Positions 45,662 through 53,787 of a stretch of 64,000 nt of DNA are shown piece after piece. The position numbers and the translations under genes were made by a program. The notes beneath the pieces were generated by a model, which saw only the letters and a list, made by a program, of their open reading frames with translations, was not told where the DNA came from and searched no databases. This DNA is from Pedococcus aerophilus (GTDB lineage Bacteria; Actinomycetota; Actinomycetes; Actinomycetales; Dermatophilaceae): contig NZ_BAAARN010000001.1 in NCBI RefSeq assembly GCF_039532215.1, positions 1,411,942-1,475,941 on the forward strand, read 5' to 3'. Position 1 is the first letter of the stretch. The number at the start of each line of letters is the position of its first letter.

Positions 45662-46381
45662 TCAGGCGGTGGCCTCGTCCTCGACCAGCAGGTTGCGGGT
45701 GCGGTTGTAGTCCAGCGGGATGCCGGGGCCCATCGTCGTGGTCATGGTGGCCTTGAGGATGTAGCGGCCCTTGGACGCCGACGGCTTCAGACGCAGGATC
45801 TCCTCCAGCGCGGCACCGTAGTTCTCCACGAGCTTGGTCTCGTCGAAGGAGGCCTTGCCGATGATGAAGTGGAGGTTCGCGTGCTTGTCGACGCGGAACT
45901 CGATCTTGCCGCCCTTGATGTCGGTGACGGCCTTGGCGGTGTCCATCGTGACGGTGCCGGTCTTCGGGTTGGGCATGAGACCACGCGGGCCCAGGACCTT
46001 TCCGAGTCGGCCGACCTTGCCCATCATGTCCGGGGTGGCGACGACGGAGTCGAAGTCGAGCCAGCCGCCGGCGACCTTCTCGAGCAGGTCGTCGGAGCCG
46101 ACGAAGTCGGCGCCGGCCTCACGGGCGGCCTCGGCCTTGTCGCCGTTGGCGAACACCAGGACGCGGGCGGTCTTGCCCGTGCCGTGGGGAAGGTTCACGG
46201 TGCCGCGGACCATCTGGTCGGCCTTGCGGGGGTCGACACCGAGGCGCATGGCGACCTCGACGGTCTCGTCGTACTTGGCCTTGGCGCCGGTCTTGGCGAG
46301 GCGGACGGCCTCGAGCGGGGCGTAGGCCTTGGTGACGTCGATCTTCTCCGCGGACTCGCGGTAGGACTTGCTGCGCTTCAT
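45662..46381 (-). CDS. rplA: 50S ribosomal protein L1
   Basis: L1 forms the mobile stalk that helps E-site tRNA leave, and often represses the rplKA mRNA. The 239-residue protein has [40 protein letters not shown] and a C-terminal [20 protein letters not shown]. It follows rplK after 114 bases; the gap holds a 12-bp palindrome. Confidence 0.97.
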   Translation of the reverse strand: MKRSKSYRESAEKIDVTKAYAPLEAVRLAKTGAKAKYDETVEVAMRLGVDPRKADQMVRGTVNLPHGTGKTARVLVFANGDKAEAAREAGADFVGSDDLLEKVAGGWLDFDSVVATPDMMGKVGRLGKVLGPRGLMPNPKTGTVTMDTAKAVTDIKGGKIEFRVDKHANLHFIIGKASFDETKLVENYGAALEEILRLKPSASKGRYILKATMTTTMGPGIPLDYNRTRNLLVEDEATA

Positions 46382-46452
46382 TTCTGCTCCTGATCTCAGG
46401 TGGTGCGGTGGAGTTGTGGTCTAGCGGACCAGCGCGGTCCTGCCACGGTTCC

Positions 46453-46480
46453 CCGGTGTGCCGCCGCAGCGGCACACCGG
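46453..46480. repeat. 12-bp palindrome between rplK and rplA
   Basis: CCGGTGTGCCGC (46453-46464) is exactly complementary to 46469-46480 around a 4-base loop. It is the shortest member of the family also seen at 22425 and 27687. An alternative reading is an L1 target hairpin, but L1 sites do not normally look like this. Confidence 0.65.
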
Positions 46481-46495
46481 AGGAGGTTCGGGGTG

Positions 46496-46933
46496 TTACT
46501 TGAGGTCGGTCTCGACGCCCATGGAACGCGCGGTGCCGGCGATGATCTTCATGGCCTGCTCGACGTCGTTGGCGTTGAGGTCCTCCATCTTCATCGTGGC
46601 GATCTCGCGGACCTGGTCGGCCGACAACTTGGCGACCTTGGTCTTGTGCGGCTCACCGGAGCCCTTGGGGACGCCGGCAGCCTTCTTGATCAGCTCGGCG
46701 GCCGGAGGGGTCTTGGTGATGAAGGTGAAGGAACGGTCTTCGTAGACCGTGATCTCCACGGGGATGACGTTGCCGCGCTGGGACTCCGTCGCAGCGTTGT
46801 ACGCCTTGACGAACTCCATGATGTTGACGCCGTGCTGACCGAGGGCGGGGCCGACGGGCGGGGCGGGCGTCGCGGCACCGGCCTGGATCTGCAGCTTGAT
46901 GAAGCCGGAGACCTTCTTCTTCTTGGGAGGCAT
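46496..46933 (-). CDS. rplK: 50S ribosomal protein L11
   Basis: L11 forms the GTPase-associated centre and the thiostrepton site. The 145-residue protein begins [20 protein letters not shown], with [20 protein letters not shown] and a C-terminal rRNA-binding domain ([20 protein letters not shown]). It follows nusG by 88 bases. Confidence 0.97.
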   Translation of the reverse strand: MPPKKKKVSGFIKLQIQAGAATPAPPVGPALGQHGVNIMEFVKAYNAATESQRGNVIPVEITVYEDRSFTFITKTPPAAELIKKAAGVPKGSGEPHKTKVAKLSADQVREIATMKMEDLNANDVEQAMKIIAGTARSMGVETDLK

Positions 46934-47021
46934 TGCTGTTCCTTACGTGGTTGCTGGGCCTACGCCGTGGGCGATGACCCGGTTGCAGTACCCCCGAGGA
47001 CCGGGGGCAGGAGCCGGACGA

Positions 47022-47948
47022 TCAGATCTTGGCGACCTGGTTGAACGACAGCTCGACCGGGGTCTCCCGGCCGAAGATCGAGACCAGAACTTTGAGCTTC
47101 TGGGTGTCGGCGTTGATCTCGGAGATCGTGGCGGGAAGGGTCTCGAAGGGCCCCTCCATGACGGTGACGGACTCGCCGACCTCGAAGTCGACGACGGCGA
47201 CCTCGCGGGGCTTGCCGCCACCTGCGCCACCGGCCGCGGCAGCAGCCTGCTGCTCGAGGTCGGCGGGGGCGAGCATCGTGTAGACCTCGTCGAGGCTCAG
47301 CGGCACCGGCTGGTGGGCGTTGCCGACGAAGCCGGTCACCCCGGGCGTGTGGCGCACGGCGCCCCACGACTCGTCGGTGAGGTCCATGCGGACCAGCACG
47401 TACCCGGGCATCCGGACACGCTTGACCAGCTTCTTCTGGCCGTTCTTGATCTCGGTGACCTCTTCCATCGGGACCTGGGCCTCGAAGATGAAGTCCTCCA
47501 TGTTGAGGGAGGTCGTGCGGTTCTCGAGGTTCGCCTTCACGCGGTTCTCGTAGCCGGCGTAGGAGTGCACGACGTACCAGTCGCCGAACTTGCTGGCGAG
47601 GGTGTCCTTGAACTCCTTGACCGGGTCGACCGGCGGGGCGTCGACGTCGACCTCGTCGCCGGCCTCGGCGCCGGAGGCGGCGTCGTTGGCGGACGCGTCG
47701 TCGTCACTGAAGGAGACCTCGGCGGTGGCGGCAGCGTCGCTGTCGTCATCATCGGTGTCGTCGGTGTCGTCGCCCTGGGCGTCGTCACCGTCCGTCTCGT
47801 CGCCCTCGGTGGAGTCGGCGCTGGCCTCGGTGTCCACGGAGTCGTCGACAGAGTCCGTCCCGGGCTGCTCGAGCTCGGCGGCGTCGGTGCTCGCGGTGAC
47901 CTCGTCGGTCTGCGGCTCCGCGTTGTCGGTGGTCCACTGGTCGGACAC
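47022..47948 (-). CDS. nusG: transcription factor NusG
   Basis: Links RNA polymerase to Rho, ribosomes or antitermination complexes. The NGN domain (about residues 120-240, [20 protein letters not shown] and [12 protein letters not shown]) and the KOW domain ([20 protein letters not shown]) are intact. In front stands an acidic extension of about 110 residues rich in Asp, Glu, Ser and Thr ([19 protein letters not shown]), giving 308 residues against about 180 in E. coli. Long acidic arms are known in actinobacterial NusG. GTG at 47948 is the start used; an AAGGA stretch lies upstream but rather far. Confidence 0.95.
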   Translation of the reverse strand: MSDQWTTDNAEPQTDEVTASTDAAELEQPGTDSVDDSVDTEASADSTEGDETDGDDAQGDDTDDTDDDDSDAAATAEVSFSDDDASANDAASGAEAGDEVDVDAPPVDPVKEFKDTLASKFGDWYVVHSYAGYENRVKANLENRTTSLNMEDFIFEAQVPMEEVTEIKNGQKKLVKRVRMPGYVLVRMDLTDESWGAVRHTPGVTGFVGNAHQPVPLSLDEVYTMLAPADLEQQAAAAAGGAGGGKPREVAVVDFEVGESVTVMEGPFETLPATISEINADTQKLKVLVSIFGRETPVELSFNQVAKI

Positions 47949-48013
47949 GCTGATGACCTACTTCCTTCTGGTGTTCACCGGGAGAACCCCGGGTCAGTGC
48001 GGCACTGCGGCGA

Positions 48014-48283
48014 TCAGCCGCCGAAGACCCACAGGACGAGCTTGGTGAAGCCGAAGTCCACGGACGAGACGAGCGCCATCATGACCACGACGAACACGAT
48101 CACGACGATCGTGTAGTTGATCAGCTCCGAGCGCGTCGGTCGGACGACCTTGCGCAGCTCGTCGAGGATCTGGCTGACGAACAGGGACAGGGAGCGGAAG
48201 AACCGGGAAACCGGGTTGCCGCCCTTCCCGCCCTTGCGGCTGGTGCGACCAGAGCCGCGGGTCTCCGCGCTCACGTCCGTCAC
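48014..48283 (-). CDS. secE: preprotein translocase subunit SecE
   Basis: Small clamp subunit of the SecYEG channel. The 89-residue protein has a basic N terminus and the conserved amphipathic helix (FVSQILDELRKVVRPTRSEL) followed by one membrane segment (TIVVIVFVVVMMALVSSVDF). GTG at 48283 with AGAGG five bases before was preferred over a GTG five codons upstream. secE-nusG order and the neighbouring tRNA-Trp are standard. Confidence 0.94.
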   Translation of the reverse strand: MTDVSAETRGSGRTSRKGGKGGNPVSRFFRSLSLFVSQILDELRKVVRPTRSELINYTIVVIVFVVVMMALVSSVDFGFTKLVLWVFGG

Positions 48284-48341
48284 GATGCCTCTTCTCACTG
48301 ATGTGTGCCGTGCTGCCGGGTCGGCCGCAGGTCCTGCAACG

Positions 48342-48414
48342 CAGGGCAGGAGGGACTCGAACCCCCAACCGCCGGTTTTGGAGACCGGTGCTCTACCAAT
48401 TGAGCCACTGCCCT
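48342..48414 (-). tRNA. tRNA-Trp (anticodon CCA)
   Basis: A full cloverleaf is readable: acceptor AGGGCAG with CTGCCCT, D-arm GCTC/GAGC, anticodon stem CCGGT/ACCGG around CTCCAAA (anticodon CCA), and T-arm GGGGG(TTCGAGT)CCCTC-like with the TTCGA loop. The 3' discriminator is G, as expected for Trp. CCA is not encoded. It sits just upstream of secE, as in other actinobacteria. Confidence 0.95.
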
Positions 48415-48617
48415 ACGGAACGCCTCGCGGGGAGCGAGTGGTTCCGGTGGTCGACCCCCACCTGCCTGACCCGCCGGAGGGCACGTCGGAAGCATGGTCG
48501 AAGTCAACCGAGGAGCAAGCATACGTGAGCCGCGGCCCCGAATGCGAACTCGCTCCCGACTGTGCGGCATGCGGACGCCCGCTGCGCACGCGCACGCGGC
48601 TCTGGGACGATGGGCCG

Positions 48618-49928
48618 GTGACCGAGCAGACCGCCACCAGCCAGCCCACCCCCCTTGCCGAGCGCTCCCCCGACGACCTCGCGTCGTTCGCCGCGGAGCA
48701 GCGGGAGGCGTACGCCGCCCTCAAGGAGCGCGGGCTGAAGCTCGACCTGACGCGCGGGAAGCCGGCGAGCGAGCAGCTCGACCTGTCCAACGACCTGCTG
48801 ACGCTGCCCCGCGGCTTCACCGACGCCAGTGGCACCGACACCCGCAACTACGGCGGGCTGGACGGGATCAAGGAGCTGCGCGAGATGTTCGCCGAGCTGC
48901 TGTGGGTCGAGCCGGAGCAGCTCGTCGCGGGTGGCAACTCCAGCCTCACCATGATGAAGGACACCCTCGTCGACCTGCTGCTCCACGGCGGGGTCGACTC
49001 CCCCCGGCCGTGGAGCCAGGAGGAGAAGGTCACCTTCGTCTGCCCCGTCCCCGGGTACGACCGGCACTTCACGCTGCTGGAGTCGTTCGGGATCGAGATG
49101 GTGACGGTCCCGATGAACGACGACGGCCCGGACGCCGAGGCCGTCGCCGCCCTGGTGGCCACGGACCCGAGCATCAAGGGCATGTGGATCGTCCCCACCT
49201 ACGCCAACCCCTCCGGCTCGGTCGTCACGCAGGAGGTCGCGGCGCGCCTCGCGTCGATGGAGACCGCCGCGCCCGACTTCAAGATCTTCTGGGACAACGC
49301 CTACGCGCTGCACCACCTCACCCGGGACGAGGCCAAGAGCGCGGACATCCTCAGCCTCGCCGCCGCCGCGGGTCACCCGCACCGCCCGATCATGTTCGCC
49401 TCCACGTCCAAGATCACCTGGGCAGGTGCGGGAGTGGCCTTCCTCGCCGCCTCGGTCGAGAACGTGAAGTGGTACCTCGGCCACCTCGGCAAGGGCTCCA
49501 TCGGCCCCGACAAGGTCAACCAGCTGCGGCACGCCCAGTTCTTCGGCTCCGCGCAGGGTGTGCGCGACCACATGGTCAGGCACCGCGAGATCATCGCCCC
49601 GAAGTTCGCCGAGGTGGAGCGCGTCCTCACCGAGCGCCTCGACGGCCTCGGCATCGCGACGTGGACCCGGCCGACGGGTGGCTACTTCGTCAGCCTGGAC
49701 GTCCTCGACGGCACCGCCTCCCGCGTGGTCCAGCTGGCCAAGGAGGCCGGGATCGCCCTCACCCCCGCCGGCTCGTCCTTCCCCCTAGGCGACGACCCGC
49801 GCGACCGCAACATCCGCCTCGCCCCGACCTTCCCGCCGCTGGGCCAGGTCACCGAGGCGATGGAGGCCGTGGCCACCTGTGTCCTGCTCGCCGCCGCCGA
49901 GCAGGCGAGCGGCGCACACCGCGCCTGA
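48618..49928 (+). CDS. aspartate aminotransferase, subgroup 1c type
   Basis: PLP enzyme moving the amino group of aspartate (or another amino acid) to 2-oxoglutarate. The 436-residue protein has the actinobacterial pattern of the PF12897 family: KLDLTRGKPASEQLDLSNDL at the N terminus, GGNSSLTMMKDTL, FWDNAYALHHL and the PLP lysine in STSKITWAGAG. R in LAPTFPP-preceding RNIRLAPTFPPL binds substrate carboxylate. GTG at 48618 gives an N terminus like homologues. It runs opposite to secE/tRNA-Trp and is followed by a strong palindrome. Substrate range is inferred. Confidence 0.88.
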   Translation: MTEQTATSQPTPLAERSPDDLASFAAEQREAYAALKERGLKLDLTRGKPASEQLDLSNDLLTLPRGFTDASGTDTRNYGGLDGIKELREMFAELLWVEPEQLVAGGNSSLTMMKDTLVDLLLHGGVDSPRPWSQEEKVTFVCPVPGYDRHFTLLESFGIEMVTVPMNDDGPDAEAVAALVATDPSIKGMWIVPTYANPSGSVVTQEVAARLASMETAAPDFKIFWDNAYALHHLTRDEAKSADILSLAAAAGHPHRPIMFASTSKITWAGAGVAFLAASVENVKWYLGHLGKGSIGPDKVNQLRHAQFFGSAQGVRDHMVRHREIIAPKFAEVERVLTERLDGLGIATWTRPTGGYFVSLDVLDGTASRVVQLAKEAGIALTPAGSSFPLGDDPRDRNIRLAPTFPPLGQVTEAMEAVATCVLLAAAEQASGAHRA

Positions 49929-49930
49929 CC

Positions 49931-49971
49931 GGGCTGGCGCGCCATACCGGATCGGTATGGCGCGCCAGCCC
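49931..49971 (+). terminator. 18-bp palindrome after aminotransferase
   Basis: GGGCTGGCGCGCCATACC (49931-49948) is perfectly complementary to 49954-49971 around GGATC. It starts two bases after the stop codon. The apex carries CATACC/GGTATG, the hexamer that recurs in this genome. Confidence 0.8.
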
Positions 49972-50031
49972 TCCGGCAGGGAGGGGACCGTTGGCCTTGC
50001 GGCGCCACCGCGCCTGCCGCAGGGTGGGGAC

Positions 50032-50529
50032 ATGAGCGATCAGCCCGGCACCGAAAGCATCGAGGACGACCTCGGCAGCTACAGCGTGGACGACTCCGTC
50101 GACGCCGGCAGCGGCCAGGAGGGCCTCCTGGACTCCAGCGAGGGCGACAACGAGCCCTGGTCCCCGCCCGACCAGAAGCCCCGCAACACCGAGTGGGGCA
50201 CGACGGCCACCGAGCAGGGCCTCGAGGAGAGCATCGACCAGCGCATCATGCAGGAGGTGCCCGACCCCGACTCGGCGTACGGCGCCCCCGACAACGAGTC
50301 GGGCCTGGACGGCGAGCCCCGCGTCGGCGGCGACGACCCCGACAGCATCGAGGCCGACCAGGACTTCCTGGGCGACGCCGAGGTGGGCGACGCGCAGGCC
50401 GGCGCCCTCACCGACCCCGACGAAGGGGCCCGTGAGGACGTCGACTCCGAGCTCGTCGGCGACGAGAGCGGCGGCGCGAGCGACCTCAGCGCCGAGGAGC
50501 AGGCCATGCACGTCGTCGAGGGCGACTGA
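50032..50529 (+). CDS. DUF5709-like acidic protein
   Basis: Function unknown. The 165-residue protein is very acidic (Asp, Glu, Gly, Ser), with no signal peptide or membrane segment. It has the pattern of actinobacterial DUF5709 proteins: SYSVDDSVDAG, WSPPDQKPRNTEWGTTATEQ and EESIDQRIMQEVPDPD. It is probably largely disordered. ATG at 50032 follows GTGGGGAC. A hairpin terminator follows, so it is likely a single-gene unit. Confidence 0.8.
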   Translation: MSDQPGTESIEDDLGSYSVDDSVDAGSGQEGLLDSSEGDNEPWSPPDQKPRNTEWGTTATEQGLEESIDQRIMQEVPDPDSAYGAPDNESGLDGEPRVGGDDPDSIEADQDFLGDAEVGDAQAGALTDPDEGAREDVDSELVGDESGGASDLSAEEQAMHVVEGD

Positions 50530-50561
50530 CCGCCACGCCTCCCCTGCGCCCATCGTCTTCC

Positions 50562-50593
50562 AGAGGCGCCGACCCCCGTGGGTCGGCGCCTCT
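50562..50593 (+). terminator. terminator after acidic protein gene
   Basis: AGAGGCGCCGACCC (50562-50575) pairs perfectly with GGGTCGGCGCCTCT (50580-50593) around CCGT, 33 bases after the stop. Confidence 0.8.
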
Positions 50594-50624
50594 GCCCGTC
50601 CCCGGCGGTGCCAGACTGCTCGCC

Positions 50625-51653
50625 ATGCCCCGTCCGGTCGAGTCCCTCCCGAAGGCGCACCTGCACCTGCACTTCACCGGGTCGATGCGTGTCGAGACGG
50701 TGCGCGACCTCGCCGCCAAGCACCACCTGCACCTGCCCGACGCCCTCACCACGGGGTGGCCGCCGCAGCTGAGCGCGCGTGACGAGCGCGGGTGGTTCCG
50801 GTTCCAGCGCCTGTACGACGCGGCCCGCGCCTGCGTGCGCGACGAGGCCGACCTGCGCCGGATCGTCCGCGAGGCCGCCCAGGACGACGCGGCCGAGGGC
50901 TCGCGCTGGCTGGAGATCCAGGTCGACCCGACGTCGTACGCCCCGTTCGTCGGCGGGATCACCCCGGCCCTGGAGATCGTGCTCGACGAGGCGGCCGCGG
51001 CCTCCCGCGAGGAGGCCACCCAGGTCGCCGTCGTCGTCGCGGCGAGCCGCATCCGCCACCCGCTCGACGCGCGGACGCTCGCCCGGCTCGCGACGCAGTA
51101 CGCGGGTGACGGCCCGGGCGCGGTGGTCGGGTTCGGGCTGAGCAACGACGAACGGCGCGGCGTGACGGGCGAGTTCGCGCCGGCCTTCGCCCTGGCGCGG
51201 CGCGCCGGACTCGCGTTGGTGCCGCACGCAGGCGAGCTGCTCGGACCCGCAGCCGTCGAGGCGACGCTCGATGCCATGGAGCCGGACCGGCTCGGCCACG
51301 GCGTCCGCTGCGTCGAGGAGCCGCGGGTGCTCGAGCGGGTCGCCGAGTCGGGCGTCGCGCTCGAGGTGTGCCCGCGCAGCAACGTAGCCCTCGGCGTCTA
51401 CGCCTCCCCCGAGGACGTGCCGCTGCGCACGATCGTCGAGCACGGCATACCGGTCGCGCTGGGGGCGGACGACCCGCTGCTGTTCGGGTCGCGGCTGACG
51501 GAGCAGTACGAGACGGCCCGTGACGTGCTGGGCTTCACCGACGAGGAGCTCGCCGAGCTGGCCCGGGGCTCGCTGCGCGCGAGCCGCGCACCGTCCGCGG
51601 TCCGTGAGGCGGCGCTGGCGGACGTCGACGCCTGGCTCGCGACTCCCGCCTGA
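50625..51653 (+). CDS. adenosine-deaminase-family enzyme
   Basis: A zinc amidohydrolase of the adenosine deaminase group. The 342-residue protein has the metal ligands HLH (H12-H16 region in KAHLHLHF), PHAGE (H201 ligand, E204 catalytic), LGHG and the Asp pair in ALGADDPLLF. The variant motifs FTGSM after the HxH and GADDP instead of the usual NTDDP mark it as a distinct actinobacterial subfamily. Members of this superfamily also act on aminodeoxyfutalosine and other nucleosides, so adenosine is not certain as substrate. One ATA codon (51447-51449) lies in it before CCG. It ends convergently 55 bases from the next gene. Confidence 0.85.
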   Translation: MPRPVESLPKAHLHLHFTGSMRVETVRDLAAKHHLHLPDALTTGWPPQLSARDERGWFRFQRLYDAARACVRDEADLRRIVREAAQDDAAEGSRWLEIQVDPTSYAPFVGGITPALEIVLDEAAAASREEATQVAVVVAASRIRHPLDARTLARLATQYAGDGPGAVVGFGLSNDERRGVTGEFAPAFALARRAGLALVPHAGELLGPAAVEATLDAMEPDRLGHGVRCVEEPRVLERVAESGVALEVCPRSNVALGVYASPEDVPLRTIVEHGIPVALGADDPLLFGSRLTEQYETARDVLGFTDEELAELARGSLRASRAPSAVREAALADVDAWLATPA

Positions 51654-51708
51654 CACGACCTGCTGGCGTCCTGACCACTCAAGCGCCCACAGCCGGCCCC
51701 GCCCACCG

Positions 51709-52266
51709 TCAGGCGGGCTCGAAGAGGGTGCGCAGGGTGACCACCACGTGGTCGACGAACTCGCGGGTGAGCTCGGTGGGCACGCCAGCCGCGTGGGCTG
51801 CGTCCGTCACCCGTCTCAGGGTGTCGTCCAGGTCGCGGCAGCCGGGCGGTGGCCGCAGCAACCAGACGCGCCCTGCAGGTCGGGGTGGCAGGCCCAGGGC
51901 GCGCAGGACCGACAGCTCGTGGGCCTCCATGTCCAGGTAGTCGGCGGTCGACCAGGGCAGGTCGACGACGTCCCCGTCCACGGCGGCGCGCTGGCTCCTG
52001 ACCCGGTTGTCGCGGATCCAGGTCCGGTGGGCCGCCGGCCAGACCGCGGGGAGGAAGAGCCACAGCGGGGCATCGGGAGCGACCTCGAAACCGTTCTCCC
52101 GCGCGGCCATCGCGTGGGGCAGGTCGCGGGCGTCGTCGGCCGCCACGGGCTCGTTGCCGGCGTCGAGCGGCCGAGACACCCCGACGTACCAGGTGTCACC
52201 ATCGGCGTCCTCCGGAGCCTCGTCGAGGGGATCCTCGAAGACGTCCTCCGACGAGGGACCTGACAC
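51709..52266 (-). CDS. hypothetical protein
   Basis: Not recognised. The 185-residue product has no signal peptide or membrane segment. It has an acidic N terminus (EDVFEDPLDEAPEDADGDTW) followed by WYVGVSRPLDAG. A tryptophan-rich central part (LWLFLPAVWPAAHRTWIRDN) and a helical C terminus ending FVDHVVVTLRTLFEPA complete it. Start GTG 52266 has GAGGAGTCCGG upstream and lies nine bases after the murB stop, so it probably shares the murB transcript. Confidence 0.7.
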   Translation of the reverse strand: MSGPSSEDVFEDPLDEAPEDADGDTWYVGVSRPLDAGNEPVAADDARDLPHAMAARENGFEVAPDAPLWLFLPAVWPAAHRTWIRDNRVRSQRAAVDGDVVDLPWSTADYLDMEAHELSVLRALGLPPRPAGRVWLLRPPPGCRDLDDTLRRVTDAAHAAGVPTELTREFVDHVVVTLRTLFEPA

Positions 52267-52275
52267 CCGGACTCC

Positions 52276-53352
52276 TCAGAGGCCGTGGCCGACGAGGACG
52301 GGCTCGTTGACGAGGACCACGCCGAAGGCCTCGTGGACGCCGTCGCGGACCGCGCGGGCCAGCGCCGACACCTCCGCGGCGGTCGCTCCGCCACGGTTGG
52401 TCAGGGCCAGGGTGTGCTTGCCGGAGATGGCCGCCGAGCTGCCGGGCAGACAGAACCCCTTGTCGAAGCCGGCCTTCTCGATGAGCCAGGCCGCACTGGT
52501 CTTGACGTTGCCGTCAGGGTCGGCGAACCGCGGCGGCGTCGGGCCGTCGGCACCGAGCCGGGCCGTCGCCCGGGCCTCGAGGTCGGCGAAGTGGTGCACC
52601 GACAGGATCGGGTTGGTGAAGAACGAGCCGCACGACCACGTGTCGTGGTCCTCGGCGTCCAGGACCATGCCGCGCCGACGCCTCTGGTGCAGGACAGCCT
52701 CCCGTGCTGCCGCCAGCGGCACCCGGTCACCGACGGCGACGTCGAGCTGGCGGGCGAGGTCGGCGTACCCGACCGGCTGGCTGAGCTCGCTGGGGATCAG
52801 CTGGAACAGCACGTCGAGGACGACGAAACGACTGGTGGCCTTGAAGATCGAGTGGCGGTAGGTGAACGCGCAGTCGAGGGCGGCGAAGGTACGCACCCGC
52901 TGCTCGTGGCGGTCCCAGACGCGCACAGAGGCGATCGTCTGGGCCACCTCCTGGCCGTAGGCGCCGACGTTCTGCACCGGCGTCGCACCCGTCCCGCCGG
53001 GGATGCCGGACATCGCCTCGATGCCCGACCAGCCCTCGACGACGGCTCGGGCCACGAGGTCGTCCCAGGGGACGCCTGCCGCGACGCGCACCATGACGCC
53101 ACCGCACAGGTCGGCCGACTCGACCTCGATCCCGTCGGAGGCGACGCGGACGACCGTGCCGGGGAAGCCGGCGTCGGTGACGACGACGTTGCTCCCCCCG
53201 GAGATGACGAGCAGCGGCTCGTCGGCGTCATCGACCTCCCGGACCGCGTCGACGACCTCGTCGGTGGAGGAGGCCGTGACGAGGCGGGCGGCCGGGCCAC
53301 CGACCCGCATCGTCGTCAGGTCGGCCAGGGGGACGTCGTGCTCTTCGCGCAT
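52276..53352 (-). CDS. murB: UDP-N-acetylenolpyruvoylglucosamine reductase
   Basis: Reduces the enolpyruvyl group of UDP-GlcNAc-enolpyruvate with NADPH and FAD, the second step to UDP-MurNAc in cell-wall synthesis. The 358-residue protein shows FAD contacts TTMRVGGPA and ISGGSNVVV, the IPGGTGATPVQNVGAYGQE region, YRHSIFK, the catalytic Ser in CGSFFTNP (about 229) and a C-terminal segment with Glu (EAFGVVLVNEPVLVG). ATG at 53352 gives the expected N terminus. It follows the HadB-like gene by ten bases. Confidence 0.95.
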   Translation of the reverse strand: MREEHDVPLADLTTMRVGGPAARLVTASSTDEVVDAVREVDDADEPLLVISGGSNVVVTDAGFPGTVVRVASDGIEVESADLCGGVMVRVAAGVPWDDLVARAVVEGWSGIEAMSGIPGGTGATPVQNVGAYGQEVAQTIASVRVWDRHEQRVRTFAALDCAFTYRHSIFKATSRFVVLDVLFQLIPSELSQPVGYADLARQLDVAVGDRVPLAAAREAVLHQRRRRGMVLDAEDHDTWSCGSFFTNPILSVHHFADLEARATARLGADGPTPPRFADPDGNVKTSAAWLIEKAGFDKGFCLPGSSAAISGKHTLALTNRGGATAAEVSALARAVRDGVHEAFGVVLVNEPVLVGHGL

Positions 53353-53362
53353 GGAGGTCGTG

Positions 53363-53785
53363 TCAGTCGAGCTGGACGACGGCCAGGCAGCGGCCGAGGA
53401 CCTTGTCGCCACTGCTGGTGACGCTCACCTCGACCGTGGCGCGGCGGGCGTCCTCGTCGACGGACTTCACGACACCGGAGACCTCGATCGCGCCGCCGTC
53501 CTGCGGCACGACGACGGGCTTGGTGAAGCGGGTGCCGAACTCGACGACCCGACCCCCGTCACCGGCCCACTCCTCGACGACCGAGCCGGCCGCACCCATC
53601 GTCCACATGCCGTGGGCGATCACGTCGGGCAGGCCCACCGAGGTGGCGAAGGCCTCGTCCTGGTGGATCGGGTTCTGGTCGCCCGACGCGTTCGCGTAGG
53701 CGACAAGAGTGTCGCGGCCGACCGTGACGGTGCGGGCCTCGATGGTGTCGCCGACTGAGGTGTCGGCCAGGGTGCGCACGCTCAT
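53363..53785 (-). CDS. MaoC-type (R)-hydratase, HadB-like
   Basis: A hotdog-fold 3-hydroxyacyl dehydratase subunit, 140 residues. The hydratase-2 motif has the catalytic pair in SGDQNPIHQDEAF (Asp and His separated by four residues) followed by GLPDVIAHGMWTMG. This matches the catalytic subunit HadB of the mycobacterial FAS-II dehydratase. The start could be ATG 53785 or GTG 53791, the latter overlapping the HadA-like stop. In an organism probably without mycolic acids the role may be in another fatty-acid or polyketide path. Confidence 0.88.
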   Translation of the reverse strand: MSVRTLADTSVGDTIEARTVTVGRDTLVAYANASGDQNPIHQDEAFATSVGLPDVIAHGMWTMGAAGSVVEEWAGDGGRVVEFGTRFTKPVVVPQDGGAIEVSGVVKSVDEDARRATVEVSVTSSGDKVLGRCLAVVQLD

Positions 53786-53787
53786 GC

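Noticed and set aside
48415-48560. Promoter for tRNA-Trp at TATGCT (48518-48523) or TTGACT (48502-48507)
   Set aside because: Each element lacks a partner at the right spacing, and the first would give a 100-base tRNA leader.
51654-51708. Bidirectional terminator between the deaminase and the unknown gene
   Set aside because: Only a 6-bp imperfect stem can be drawn, partly inside the coding end; not strong enough to list.
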